64,000 nt of DNA, from NCBI GenBank assembly GCA_002929055.1, contig PERY01000017.1:1-64000 (forward strand), read 5' to 3'. The notes below the pieces were generated by a model that saw only the letters and a list, made by a program, of their open reading frames with translations, was not told the DNA's origin and searched no databases. Positions 40,302 to 48,453 of the stretch are shown here, in pieces (the stretch's first letter is position 1; each line of letters begins with the position of its first letter). This stretch comes from Methylocystis sp. (GTDB lineage: Bacteria; Pseudomonadota; Alphaproteobacteria; Rhizobiales; Beijerinckiaceae). The translations under genes and the position numbers were made by a program.

Positions 40302-40351
40302 TCTGAGCGGCAGCCCTTGCCGGGGCAGTCGGGCCACGCCATAAACTGCGC

Positions 40352-41104
40352 ATGTCCTCCCCCGTTCCCGAGCCCGCGCTCGCCGTTCACGGCCTTTCCA
40401 AGACCTACGCCAGGCAGAGCGTCGTCGGCCCGCTCGATTTTGGGCTCGCGCCGGGCTCCGTGACGGGGCTGCTCGGCGGCAACGGCGCCGGCAAGACCAC
40501 GACCATCGGCATGGTCATGGGGCTCATCGAGCCGACCGCGGGCTCGATCCGCGTCTTCGGCCAGGATTTTCTGCGCGACCGCCACGCCGTGCTCGGCCGC
40601 ATGAATTTCGAGAGCCCCTATGTCGACCTCCCCCACCGTCTCACCGTGCGGCAGAACCTCCATGTCTTCGCGCTGCTCTATGGCCTCGCCGACGCGAGGG
40701 CTAAGATCGAGGAGCTTGCCGACGCCTTCGCCCTGCGCGACTTTCTCGACCGCCCGACGGGGCGTCTCTCCGCCGGCCAGAAGACGCGCGTCGCCATCGC
40801 CAAGGCGCTCGTCAACGATCCGCAGTTGCTCCTGCTCGACGAACCGACCGCTTCGCTGGACCCCGACACGGCGGACTGGGTTCGCGGACGGCTGGAAGCG
40901 CATCGCGCCACGCATAATTGCGCGATCCTGCTCGCTTCGCACAATATGGGCGAGGTGGAGCGCCTGTGCGATCGCGTGCTCATGCTGAAGGAGGGCGCGA
41001 TCATCGACGACTCCTCTCCATCGGGGCTGCTCGCGCGCTACGGCCGCGCCAATCTGGAGGAGGTCTTCCTCGATGTCGCGCGCGGGCGCGGAGCCGCCGC
41101 ATGA
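40352..41104 (+). CDS. ABC-2 type exporter, ATP-binding protein
   Basis: 250 residues. Walker A GGNGAGKTT, the signature RLSAGQKTRVAIAKAL, Walker B LLLLDEPTASLD and the H-loop LASHNMGE are present. It pairs with the following permease, whose ATG overlaps its stop by 4 bases. The cargo is unknown; this exporter class moves drugs, lipids, polysaccharides or haem-linked groups. Confidence 0.92.
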   Translation: MSSPVPEPALAVHGLSKTYARQSVVGPLDFGLAPGSVTGLLGGNGAGKTTTIGMVMGLIEPTAGSIRVFGQDFLRDRHAVLGRMNFESPYVDLPHRLTVRQNLHVFALLYGLADARAKIEELADAFALRDFLDRPTGRLSAGQKTRVAIAKALVNDPQLLLLDEPTASLDPDTADWVRGRLEAHRATHNCAILLASHNMGEVERLCDRVLMLKEGAIIDDSSPSGLLARYGRANLEEVFLDVARGRGAAA

Positions 41105-41922
41105 GTTTTTCCTTCCGGCGCCTCTACGCGATGATGCTGCGCTACACCTATGTTTTGCGCTCCTCGGGCTTTCGTCTGCTCGAGATCATCTACTGGCCGG
41201 TGATCCAGCTCTTCACCTGGGGCTTTCTGCAGACCTATCTGATGAAGGCGCAGCTCGCCACGGGCGCGGCTGCTGTCAGCGGGCCGCGTTTCGCGGCCGG
41301 CGTTCTCGTCGGCGGCGTGCTCTTCCTCGATATTCTTTTGCGTGCGCAGCAGGGCTTCTCCTTCTCTTTTCTGGAGGAGATGTGGTCGCGCAACATGGCC
41401 AATCTGCTGATGAGCCCGCTGCGCATGAGCGAATTCGCCGTCGCATTGATGACGATGAGCTTCGTGCGCCTCGCTATTGCGACCGTGCCGGTGTCTATCG
41501 TCGCTATCTATGTCTTCGACTTCAACATGTGGTCGCTCGGGCTCGCGACCGGCGCCTTCTTCGCGCTGCTCTTGATCTTCGCCTGGTGCGTCGGACTCTT
41601 CATCTGCGGCCTGCTGCTGCGCTACGGCATGGGCGCGGAGAGCCTCGTCTGGGCGCTGATGTTCGCGATCCAGCCGCTTGGCGCGGTCTTTTATCCCGTC
41701 TCGGTGCTGCCCGGCTGGCTGCAAGTTGTCTCCTGGTCGTTGCCCCCGACCTATGTGTTCGAAGGTTTGCGCGGCGTCGTGCTGGACCACGTCGTGCGAT
41801 GGGATCTGCTCGCGCAGGGCTTCGTTCTCGACCTCGTGTTGTTTACGCTGGCGGCGTTCTGGTTCAGCCGCCTGTTGAAAAGCGCGCGCGTCGCCGGCAC
41901 GCTCTTGCAGACGGGCGAGTGA
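41101..41922 (+). CDS. ABC-2 type exporter, permease
   Basis: 273 residues with six predicted membrane spans and the ABC-2 motif FEGLRGVVLD before the last one. An early IIYWPVIQLFTWGF segment and LMSPLRMSEF loop resemble NodJ-type permeases. Its stop overlaps the tlyA start by one base (TGATG), so all four genes from 40352 to 43909 are translationally chained. Confidence 0.9.
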   Translation: MSFSFRRLYAMMLRYTYVLRSSGFRLLEIIYWPVIQLFTWGFLQTYLMKAQLATGAAAVSGPRFAAGVLVGGVLFLDILLRAQQGFSFSFLEEMWSRNMANLLMSPLRMSEFAVALMTMSFVRLAIATVPVSIVAIYVFDFNMWSLGLATGAFFALLLIFAWCVGLFICGLLLRYGMGAESLVWALMFAIQPLGAVFYPVSVLPGWLQVVSWSLPPTYVFEGLRGVVLDHVVRWDLLAQGFVLDLVLFTLAAFWFSRLLKSARVAGTLLQTGE

Positions 41923-42650
41923 TGGGCGCGAAGCGGGCCGATGCGGCGTTGCATGAACGGGGCTTTTTCGAAAGCCGCGCCAAGGCGCGCGAGGCGATCG
42001 AGGCGGGGCTTGTCACCGTCGACGGCCGACTCGTGACAAAGCCCGCGACGCCGATTGCGGAAGGCGCGCAGATCCTCGCCTCCGCGCCCTATCCTTGGGT
42101 GTCGCGCGGCGGGGTGAAGCTCGCCCATGCGCTCGACGTTTTCGGCGTCGATCCTGCGGGGCGCTTCTGCCTCGACGTCGGCGCCTCGACGGGCGGATTC
42201 ACGGACGTTCTGCTCGCGCGCGGCGCGCGGCATGTGATGGCGGTGGATGTGGGTCACGGTCAATTGCACGAAAAGCTGCGCGGCGATGCGCGCGTCACCT
42301 CGATGGAAGGTCAGGACGCGCGCACATTGACGCAGGCGCAGCTTGGCGAGGCGCCGACGCTCATCGTCATGGACGCGAGCTTCATTTCGCTTGCGGCGCT
42401 GCTGCCCAATGTGCTCTCGCTCGCAGCTTCGCAGGCGGAGCTTGTCGCGCTCATCAAGCCGCAATTCGAGGCCGGCCGCGCGGCGACGAAAAAGGGCGTC
42501 GTACGCGACGAGAAGATTCATGCCGACGTCTGCGAGAAGGCGCGTGCGGATATAGAAACGCAGGGCTGGCGCGTTTGCGGCGTGACGCCCTCGCCTATCT
42601 GCGGCGGCGACGGCAACAGGGAATTCCTCATTCGCGCGGACAGGTCATGA
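41922..42650 (+). CDS. tlyA: TlyA-family rRNA 2'-O-methyltransferase (S4 + FtsJ domains)
   Basis: 242 residues. An S4 RNA-binding domain (1-60; RADAALHERGFFESRAKAREAIEAG) is followed by an FtsJ-like methyltransferase with SAM site CLDVGASTGGFTDVLL, MDASFISL and IKPQFEAGR. TlyA in mycobacteria modifies both rRNAs; alphaproteobacterial members are called hemolysin A in older annotation. ATGA overlap with the next RNA methyltransferase. Confidence 0.92.
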   Translation: MGAKRADAALHERGFFESRAKAREAIEAGLVTVDGRLVTKPATPIAEGAQILASAPYPWVSRGGVKLAHALDVFGVDPAGRFCLDVGASTGGFTDVLLARGARHVMAVDVGHGQLHEKLRGDARVTSMEGQDARTLTQAQLGEAPTLIVMDASFISLAALLPNVLSLAASQAELVALIKPQFEAGRAATKKGVVRDEKIHADVCEKARADIETQGWRVCGVTPSPICGGDGNREFLIRADRS

Positions 42651-43909
42651 AGCGCCTTCAGATCGAACGCCTCGGCGCGCGCGGCGAAGGGATCGCGACT
42701 GACGGCGACAAGCGCGTCTACGTTCCTTATGCGCTGCCCGGCGAGACGGTGAACGCCGAGATCGAGGGCGATCACGCGCGTCTCATCGGCATCGTCGACG
42801 CCGCGCCCGACCGCATCGCGCCCTTCTGCCCGCATTACGCCCGTTGCGGCGGCTGCGCGGTGCAGGCGCTGCGCGACGACGCATATAAGGAGTGGAAGCG
42901 CGGCCTCGTCGTCGCCGCGCTGCGCAACGCCGGTCTTCCGGCCGATGTCGCGCCTCTCGTCGATGCGCATGGAGCGGGGCGCCGGCGCGTGACGTTCCAT
43001 GCGCGCATGGAGAGAGGCGTTGCGCGCGTCGGCTTCATGGCTGCGCGTTCGCATGACATCGTTGAAATCGACGCGTGCCCGCTGCTCGTTCCCGAACTCT
43101 CCGGCGCGTTGGTAGCCGCGCGGGCGCTTGCGCAAATCCTCGCCTCTCGCGGAAAGCCGCTCGATCTTTCGTTCACCGCGACGCTCGAAGGGATGGATGT
43201 CGATATTCGGGGGCCGGGTCCGCTCGAGGACCATGAGGCGGGCGCGCTCGTGAAGGCGGCGCAGGCGCATGGTCTGGCGCGCCTCTCCAATCACGGCCGT
43301 CTCGTCGCGCTGCGGCGTGCGCCGCTCGTGCATGTGGGCTCTGCGCGCGTGCCCGTGCCGCCGGGCTCGTTCCTGCAGGCGACGCAGGCCGGCGAAGAGG
43401 CGATCGCCGCGCGAGTGCTGGAGGCGGTGGGCGCCGCAAAACGCGTCGCCGACCTTTTCTGCGGCGTCGGCGCCTTCGCCCTGCGCCTCGCCGCAAACGC
43501 CCGGGTCTCCGCTTATGACTCTTCCGCTGAGGCGGTCGAGGCGATGTTCTCCGGCGCCCGCGCCGCCGCGGGGCTCAAGCCGATGGACGGCGGGGCGCGC
43601 GATCTTTTCGCGCGGCCGCTCTCGGCGAAGGAGCTTGCCCCTTTCGAGGCGCTTGTCTTCGACCCGCCACGTGCCGGGGCGCTGGCGCAAGTGACTGAAA
43701 TCGCTAAGTCAGAGGTCGGGGTGGTCGTGGCGGTGTCTTGCAGTGCACAAAGTTTCGCGCGGGACGCCGCAATTTTGCTCACAGGCGGCTATTCAATGGG
43801 GGAAATCGTTCCCATTGATCAATTCCGCCACTCACCCCATGTCGAAATTGTCGCTCATTTTTCTCGGGGAGACGGGCGAAAACGGCCAAAACGGGCTCTT
43901 CTAGGGTGA
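42647..43909 (+). CDS. TrmA/RlmD-family RNA (uracil-C5) methyltransferase
   Basis: 420 residues. It has a short N-terminal TRAM-like region, a [4Fe-4S] site CPHYARCGGC, the Gln-containing SFLQATQAGEE segment, SAM loop VADLFCGVGAFALRLA and DPPRAG. The catalytic-cysteine block reads VSCSAQSFARDAAIL where most relatives have SCNP.T.ARD: Cys and ARD are kept, Asn-Pro is not. Target uracil (rRNA or tRNA) cannot be told from sequence. Confidence 0.9.
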   Translation: MKRLQIERLGARGEGIATDGDKRVYVPYALPGETVNAEIEGDHARLIGIVDAAPDRIAPFCPHYARCGGCAVQALRDDAYKEWKRGLVVAALRNAGLPADVAPLVDAHGAGRRRVTFHARMERGVARVGFMAARSHDIVEIDACPLLVPELSGALVAARALAQILASRGKPLDLSFTATLEGMDVDIRGPGPLEDHEAGALVKAAQAHGLARLSNHGRLVALRRAPLVHVGSARVPVPPGSFLQATQAGEEAIAARVLEAVGAAKRVADLFCGVGAFALRLAANARVSAYDSSAEAVEAMFSGARAAAGLKPMDGGARDLFARPLSAKELAPFEALVFDPPRAGALAQVTEIAKSEVGVVVAVSCSAQSFARDAAILLTGGYSMGEIVPIDQFRHSPHVEIVAHFSRGDGRKRPKRALLG

Positions 43910-43999
43910 ATCCCTTAATTTTTAGGTAATGTTCCTGTGACGAGAATGTCTCATCGGAGGGAAAAGAGACTGATTTGGTGAGGCCAATTGTGAAGCCGG

Positions 44000-44028
44000 T
44001 TGCCCAACAAAAAAAACGGGCATAGGAT
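44000..44028 (+). promoter_or_regulatory. Possible promoter of the 42-residue peptide gene
   Basis: TTGCCC and TAGGAT with a 17-base A-rich spacer. The -10 match is weak. It would put the start near 44035, just ahead of the perfect inverted repeat. Confidence 0.35.
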
Positions 44029-44050
44029 TTGCGAGATGGTCCGGTGTAGG

Positions 44051-44072
44051 CGGGAACTGTGAACAGTTCCCG
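44051..44072. repeat. Perfect inverted repeat in the leader of the small peptide gene
   Basis: CGGGAACTGT and ACAGTTCCCG form a perfect 10-base dyad with a 2-base centre, ending 8 bases before the AAGGAG ribosome site. It could be a repressor operator or an RNA hairpin that gates translation. It lacks a T-run, so it is not a terminator. Confidence 0.7.
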
Positions 44073-44092
44073 ATAACTGGAAGGAGATGGTC

Positions 44093-44221
44093 ATGATGAA
44101 TGCGCTTATCGCCGCAGCATTGTGCAGTGTCGTCCTCGCAAGCGCGCCCGCTGCAGCGCGCGCTTACGTCTACGCCCGCAAGAAAGACGCTCGAGCCCAT
44201 CGTCGTCGCAATTACTACTGA
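44093..44221 (+). CDS. Small secreted basic peptide, 42 residues
   Basis: The frame begins ATGATG after a textbook AAGGAG ribosome site at 44081-44086 and encodes 42 residues. Residues 1-23 form a signal peptide (NALIAAALCSVVLASAPAAARA). The mature part is about 18-20 residues, rich in Lys, Arg, His and Tyr (YVYARKKDARAHRRRNYY). No family is recognised. The ribosome site, signal peptide, in-frame stop and the inverted repeat ahead of it together support a real gene. It could be a small secreted basic peptide or a fast-evolving periplasmic protein; function unknown. Confidence 0.65.
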   Translation: MMNALIAAALCSVVLASAPAAARAYVYARKKDARAHRRRNYY

Positions 44222-44310
44222 GGGCTCCGGCTTCTTGAAAGAGGGCGCTGTCTCTGTCTCAGAGTGCTTGGCTTGATGCGCCCGATCTCTACGATCGCCT
44301 GACGGCGGTC

Positions 44311-45681
44311 GTGGGAACTCCCGCCGTAACGACGGAAGCGGCGGAGATGGACGGCTATTTGTCCGAACCGCGCGACCTGTATCGCGGCCGCGCCCTTTGC
44401 ATCGTCAAACCCAAAGACGCAAGCGAAGTCGCCAAGGTGCTCGCGCTTTGCAACGAGCGCGGCGTCGCCGTTGCGCCGCAGGGCGGCAACACCGGGCTCG
44501 TCGGCGGTCAGACGCCGGATGCGAGCGGCCGGCAGATCGTTCTCTCCCTCCAAAGACTGGATCGCGTCCGCGAGGTCGATCCCGCATCCGACGCCATGAC
44601 GCTCGAGGCCGGCGTGACGCTGGCGCGCGCGCAGGAGATCGCTGAATCCGCCGACCGCTATTTCCCGCTTTCGCTGGCCTCGGAAGGCAGTTGCACCATC
44701 GGCGGCAATCTCGCGACAAACGCCGGCGGCGTGCATGTCCTGGCCTATGGCGCCGCGCGCGATCTTGTGCTGGGCCTCGAAGTCGCGCTCGCTGACGGCC
44801 GTTTGCTCTCGACGCTCGGTAAACTGCGCAAGGACAACACAGGCTACAATCTCACCCAGCTTTTCGTCGGCTCGGAAGGGACGCTCGGCGTCATCACCGC
44901 CGCGACGCTGAAGCTCTTCCCGCGCCCGCGCTCGCGCGCCGTGGCGTTTCTCGGTCTCGACGATCCGGGGCAGGCGCTGGCGCTCCTCAATGTCGTCAAG
45001 GACCGCGCGGGACCAGCCCTGCAGGCTTTCGAGCTCGTGCCGCGAATCGGGATGGAACTGGTCATTCGCCATATTCCGGGCGCGCGTGATCCGCTCCGCG
45101 CCGTCCACCCCTGGTATGCGCTCGTCGAAATCGCGGGCTTCAACGAGGGCGAGGCGGAGCGCGTCGCGGCTTCGGCCCTGTCCCATGCGCTGGAAGCGGG
45201 CGCCGCGCGCGATGCGGCCATCGCCCGGTCGCTCGATCAGGTGGCGGCGCTTTGGCGTCTGCGCGAAAGCCTCTCGGAGGCGCAAAAGCGCGAGGGCGGT
45301 TCGATCAAGCACGACATTTCCGTGCCCGTCGAGCGCATCCCGGAATTCATCGCCGAGGCGGGCCGGCGCGTCGCCGCGCGCTTTCCGGATGCGCGCCCCG
45401 TTCCCTTCGGCCACATGGGCGACGGCAATATCCACTACAATGTTTCGCAGCCCGTCGATGCGGACAAGGCGGTTTTTCTGGCGCAGTGGGGCGAAATGAA
45501 CGAGGTCGTCCACGGCCTCGTGCATGAATTTTGCGGCTCCATCTCCGCCGAACACGGCATCGGCCAGTTGAAGCGCGACCTGCTTGCAAAGACGAAGGAC
45601 AAGGTGGCGCTCGACGTGATGCGCGCGCTCAAGAAGACGCTCGATCCAAACGGCGTGCTCAACCCCGGCAAGCTGCTCTGA
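44311..45681 (+). CDS. FAD-linked oxidase, GlcD/D-2-hydroxyglutarate dehydrogenase type
   Basis: 456 residues from the GTG at 44311. The FAD-binding PCMH domain has PQGGNTGLVGGQ, SLASEGSCTIGGNLATNAGG and NTGYNLTQLFVGSEGTLG; the C-terminal domain has the metal/substrate residues GHMGDGNIHYN and EHGIG. It oxidises a D-2-hydroxy acid such as D-2-hydroxyglutarate, D-lactate or glycolate. In-frame sequence upstream (WLDAPDLYDRLTAVV) looks like the family's missing first helix, so the true start may be a CTG near 44248, behind AAAGAGG. Confidence 0.9.
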   Translation: MGTPAVTTEAAEMDGYLSEPRDLYRGRALCIVKPKDASEVAKVLALCNERGVAVAPQGGNTGLVGGQTPDASGRQIVLSLQRLDRVREVDPASDAMTLEAGVTLARAQEIAESADRYFPLSLASEGSCTIGGNLATNAGGVHVLAYGAARDLVLGLEVALADGRLLSTLGKLRKDNTGYNLTQLFVGSEGTLGVITAATLKLFPRPRSRAVAFLGLDDPGQALALLNVVKDRAGPALQAFELVPRIGMELVIRHIPGARDPLRAVHPWYALVEIAGFNEGEAERVAASALSHALEAGAARDAAIARSLDQVAALWRLRESLSEAQKREGGSIKHDISVPVERIPEFIAEAGRRVAARFPDARPVPFGHMGDGNIHYNVSQPVDADKAVFLAQWGEMNEVVHGLVHEFCGSISAEHGIGQLKRDLLAKTKDKVALDVMRALKKTLDPNGVLNPGKLL

Positions 45682-45683
45682 CG

Positions 45684-46391
45684 CTAAAGGAGCGTCGGCG
45701 CGACGGGTTCCTGCAACCGCGGTCCCATATTCGTCGCCTTGTTTATGTCCGGACCGATCTCGAAAAATTCGAGCGTGTCATCGGCGGCCGGCTTCAGCAG
45801 CGCCGCGGCCTCGCCGGCCGGAACCTCGTCGCAGTCTAGCCAGGCGGCGAAGTCGTCTGGCTCCAGAATCGCCGGCATGCGGTCGTGCACGGCGACGGTC
45901 GCGGCGTTGGCCTCGGTCGTCAGAATGCAGGCCGTGTCGATCTCCGAGCCGTCGGCGCCGGCATAGGTCTCCCACAGCCCGGCGAAGCCAAGGGGCGCGC
46001 CGTCCCGGCGGCGGAAGAGATAGGGCTTGCGCAGGATCTTGCGGCCCCCGGCGCCGAGCTTCAGCCATTCGTAATAGGCGTCGGCCGGCACAAGGCAGCG
46101 GCGCCGTTTCATGGCGTTGCGGAAGCTCGCCTTGTCGCAGGCGGTTTCCGATCTTGCGTTGATGATTAACGGAAAGTCGCCGGGCTCCTTAGCAAATCCC
46201 GGCAGAAAGCCCCAACGCGCCAGCATGAAGCGGCGCGCCGGGGCGCCGCCGGGTCCGCGCCCCTGGGTGACGATGGCGATGGGCTGCGTCGGCGCGATGT
46301 TGTAACGCGGCGGGAAATTGGGCGTTTCCGGGTAACGGAAGAGCTGCTTCAGGGCTTCCGGCGCTGAGGTGAGCGCATAGCGTCCGCACAT
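45684..46391 (-). CDS. yedK: SOS response-associated peptidase, YedK/HMCES family
   Basis: 235 residues from the ATG at 46391. Cys2 (MCGRYA) is the residue that forms a thiazolidine bond with abasic sites in single-stranded DNA; NARSETACDKASFRNA and VHDRMPAIL carry the other active-site residues. The protein shields abasic sites during replication. The convergent oxidase ends 2 bases away. A GTTC-N5-GAAC dyad lies upstream at 46409-46421. Confidence 0.93.
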   Translation of the reverse strand: MCGRYALTSAPEALKQLFRYPETPNFPPRYNIAPTQPIAIVTQGRGPGGAPARRFMLARWGFLPGFAKEPGDFPLIINARSETACDKASFRNAMKRRRCLVPADAYYEWLKLGAGGRKILRKPYLFRRRDGAPLGFAGLWETYAGADGSEIDTACILTTEANAATVAVHDRMPAILEPDDFAAWLDCDEVPAGEAAALLKPAADDTLEFFEIGPDINKATNMGPRLQEPVAPTLL

Positions 46392-46539
46392 GGGCGACTG
46401 TCTCGCTTGTTCCCGCTGAACCGCCAAGCACGCGCCAGCAAGGATATTTTCCCGAACTGCCTTGGCCGCGGCGGGTTGCAGGGCAAGAAATTATTATCAG
46501 ATTGGCGTCAGAGTGTCCGCGAGCGCATTGGTGAGGCTT

Positions 46540-47025
46540 ATGAACTTGGACGTGCAGCTGATCGAGCCGAGCGAAACGCGCCAAAGGGCGGTCGAGGAGT
46601 TGCAATCCAAGACCCTCGTCAATCCCGTTTCCGGCCTCGCCAATGATTATCTGAACCTTTTCAACGAGCTTGTCATGATGCTCGAGCAGATTCCGCAAAT
46701 GCCGGAACTGCTCGAGGATTTATGCGCCTGGCGGCCTGTCAGCTATCAGGAATATTTCCGCAAGTCCCAGCTTCCGGGACGCCATTCGGCGCTCGCCGCC
46801 TATGAACAGCTCAGCCCCTCGTTCCGCCGCCGTTTCGAGACTTTCGTCGCCGAACTGGATGTCATCGCGCTCGCCAGCGTCGCCTCGGTGCGCCGGCAGT
46901 TTCGCGACGGCGTTCCTCAGGATATGGATCGCGTGACCTCGACATGCACGCGCGCGGGTGAAAAAATGCGCATCATTCTGATCCGCGCCTCGCGCCTCGT
47001 GAACTACGCCAACCTCGAAGGCTGA
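46540..47025 (+). CDS. Hypothetical helical protein
   Basis: 161 residues from the ATG at 46540, which follows GTGAGG. It is predicted all-helical and soluble, with a negative N-terminal half and a C-terminal helix carrying Lys/Arg. I recognise no family. Codon use is normal for the genome. It converges on the crotonase gene with a 7-base gap and shares no operon. Confidence 0.65.
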   Translation: MNLDVQLIEPSETRQRAVEELQSKTLVNPVSGLANDYLNLFNELVMMLEQIPQMPELLEDLCAWRPVSYQEYFRKSQLPGRHSALAAYEQLSPSFRRRFETFVAELDVIALASVASVRRQFRDGVPQDMDRVTSTCTRAGEKMRIILIRASRLVNYANLEG

Positions 47026-47032
47026 ACGCGCT

Positions 47033-47779
47033 CTATTTGCCGCGCGCAAAAAAGGCCGCGAAACGCTCCCGCGCCTCCGGCGTCGCAAGGGCCTTTGCAA
47101 AGAGCGCCGCTTCCTCGTCGATCCGCGCCAGGATTTCGGCGGGGTCGCCGCGCAACAGCCGCCGCGAGGCGCGCAGCGCCCCGGCGGGCTTGGCGGCGAG
47201 TTTGCGGGCGGCGTCCATCGCAGCCTCCAGCACCGCTTCCCCCGCGCCAAGGCCGTTGACGAGGCCAAGCTGCAGCGCGTCCTCTCCGGAAAAGCCCTCG
47301 CCGAGCAGCAGATATTGCGACGCGCGCGCCATGCCGAAGCGGCTGGGAACGAGCAGACTCGCGCCGGCCTCCGGCACAAGGCCGAGGTCGATGAAAGGCA
47401 TGCGCAGCCGCGCCTGTGGCTCTGCGTAGACGAGATCGCAGTGGAAGAGCAGCGTGGTTCCCACGCCGATCGCGTCGCCCCGAACCGCGGCGACCATCGG
47501 CTTTACGAAAGCCGCGACGGCCCGCACGAAAGCGAGAGCAGGAAACGTCTCGATGTTCTGTGCGAAATCGCGGAAATCGGCGAGATCGTTGCCGGCTGTG
47601 AAATCGGCGCCCGCCCCGGAGAAGAGAACAGCCCGAACGGCGTCATCCCCGCACGCGGCGTGGAGCGCCTCGATCAGCGCGAGATAGGTCTCGCGATCGA
47701 GCGCGTTCTTGCGCTCTTCTCGATTGAAGACGAGATGCAGCACGCCATCCGTGCAGGAGGTGAGAACTTTCCCGGACAT
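47033..47779 (-). CDS. Enoyl-CoA hydratase/isomerase family protein
   Basis: 248 residues from the ATG at 47779. The crotonase fold shows the oxyanion-hole segments FTAGNDLADF and RGDAIGVGTTLLFHCDLVYA, then PFIDLGLVPEAGAS. The position after GDA.G is followed by Thr-Thr rather than a catalytic Glu, and the second acidic residue in GLVPEAGA is kept, a pattern of isomerases more than hydratases. Its pathway is unknown. Confidence 0.88.
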   Translation of the reverse strand: MSGKVLTSCTDGVLHLVFNREERKNALDRETYLALIEALHAACGDDAVRAVLFSGAGADFTAGNDLADFRDFAQNIETFPALAFVRAVAAFVKPMVAAVRGDAIGVGTTLLFHCDLVYAEPQARLRMPFIDLGLVPEAGASLLVPSRFGMARASQYLLLGEGFSGEDALQLGLVNGLGAGEAVLEAAMDAARKLAAKPAGALRASRRLLRGDPAEILARIDEEAALFAKALATPEARERFAAFFARGK

Positions 47780-47855
47780 GGCGCTAGCTCCACGTGTGGC
47801 CAAGAGCGCCAGGATACGCCAACAAGCGACCGGCCGTCTTCTCCCGGGGTTCGGT

Positions 47856-48182
47856 TCAGCGTTTCCGGGCCGACTTCTTTTTCTTCTGCGCGGACTTTGC
47901 CGAATTACCGGCGTCGATTGCGCAGGCGCCGCCGGAGCCTCGACTCCCGCAAGTCGCGCTGGTCGCGGTGAAGTCGATGCCTTCGCGCGCGATCCTGTTC
48001 TCCATCGGCGCACGCGCGGGCGCTGCGGGGCGTGCGACGATCAAGTCCGCAGCGCGGGGCTGCGCCGGCCTCGCCATCTGAATGGGAGCCGGCGGGGCCG
48101 AGGTGGCCGGCGCGCGCCAATTGGCGTTGTAGGCGAGCAGCGGCGCGGCGATGAAAGCGAAGGCGCTGGCGAAAGTCCTCAT
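47856..48182 (-). CDS. Small secreted Ala/Pro-rich protein with basic tail
   Basis: 108 residues from the ATG at 48182, giving a plausible signal peptide (RTFASAFAFIAAPLLAYNA). Pro/Ala-rich sequence follows, two Cys in TCGSRGSGGACAI, and a Lys/Arg-rich end. A TTG at 48302 with AGAGGT upstream would add 40 basic residues, so the start is uncertain. No family recognised; supported by length, codon pattern and signal peptide only. Confidence 0.5.
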   Translation of the reverse strand: MRTFASAFAFIAAPLLAYNANWRAPATSAPPAPIQMARPAQPRAADLIVARPAAPARAPMENRIAREGIDFTATSATCGSRGSGGACAIDAGNSAKSAQKKKKSARKR

Positions 48183-48453
48183 CTGACTCGCCCGGCGGGA
48201 TTTCGCCCGCGCGGCGGCGATAAGCTGGGAGGCCGGCGTAATCCGGCCGCGCTCCAGGGCCTCCTTCGTTCTGAATTCGGGAGAAATCGGGATACGAAGC
48301 AACCGAACACCTCTAGGCTACTATCTCAACAACGTGCCTGAAAGGTCTACATTCGAGTTCTTAATTGACATTTACCGTAAGACGCCGGGTACGGACGCAA
48401 GCGCGGCCGCGGGATGGGCGACTGTCGGCGCGAAGAGAGGCGCCTCCCCTCTC

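Noticed and set aside
46409-46421. GTTC-N5-GAAC dyad upstream of yedK as a LexA site
   Set aside because: Alphaproteobacterial LexA sites are direct repeats GTTC-N7-GTTC; the orientation and spacing here do not match.
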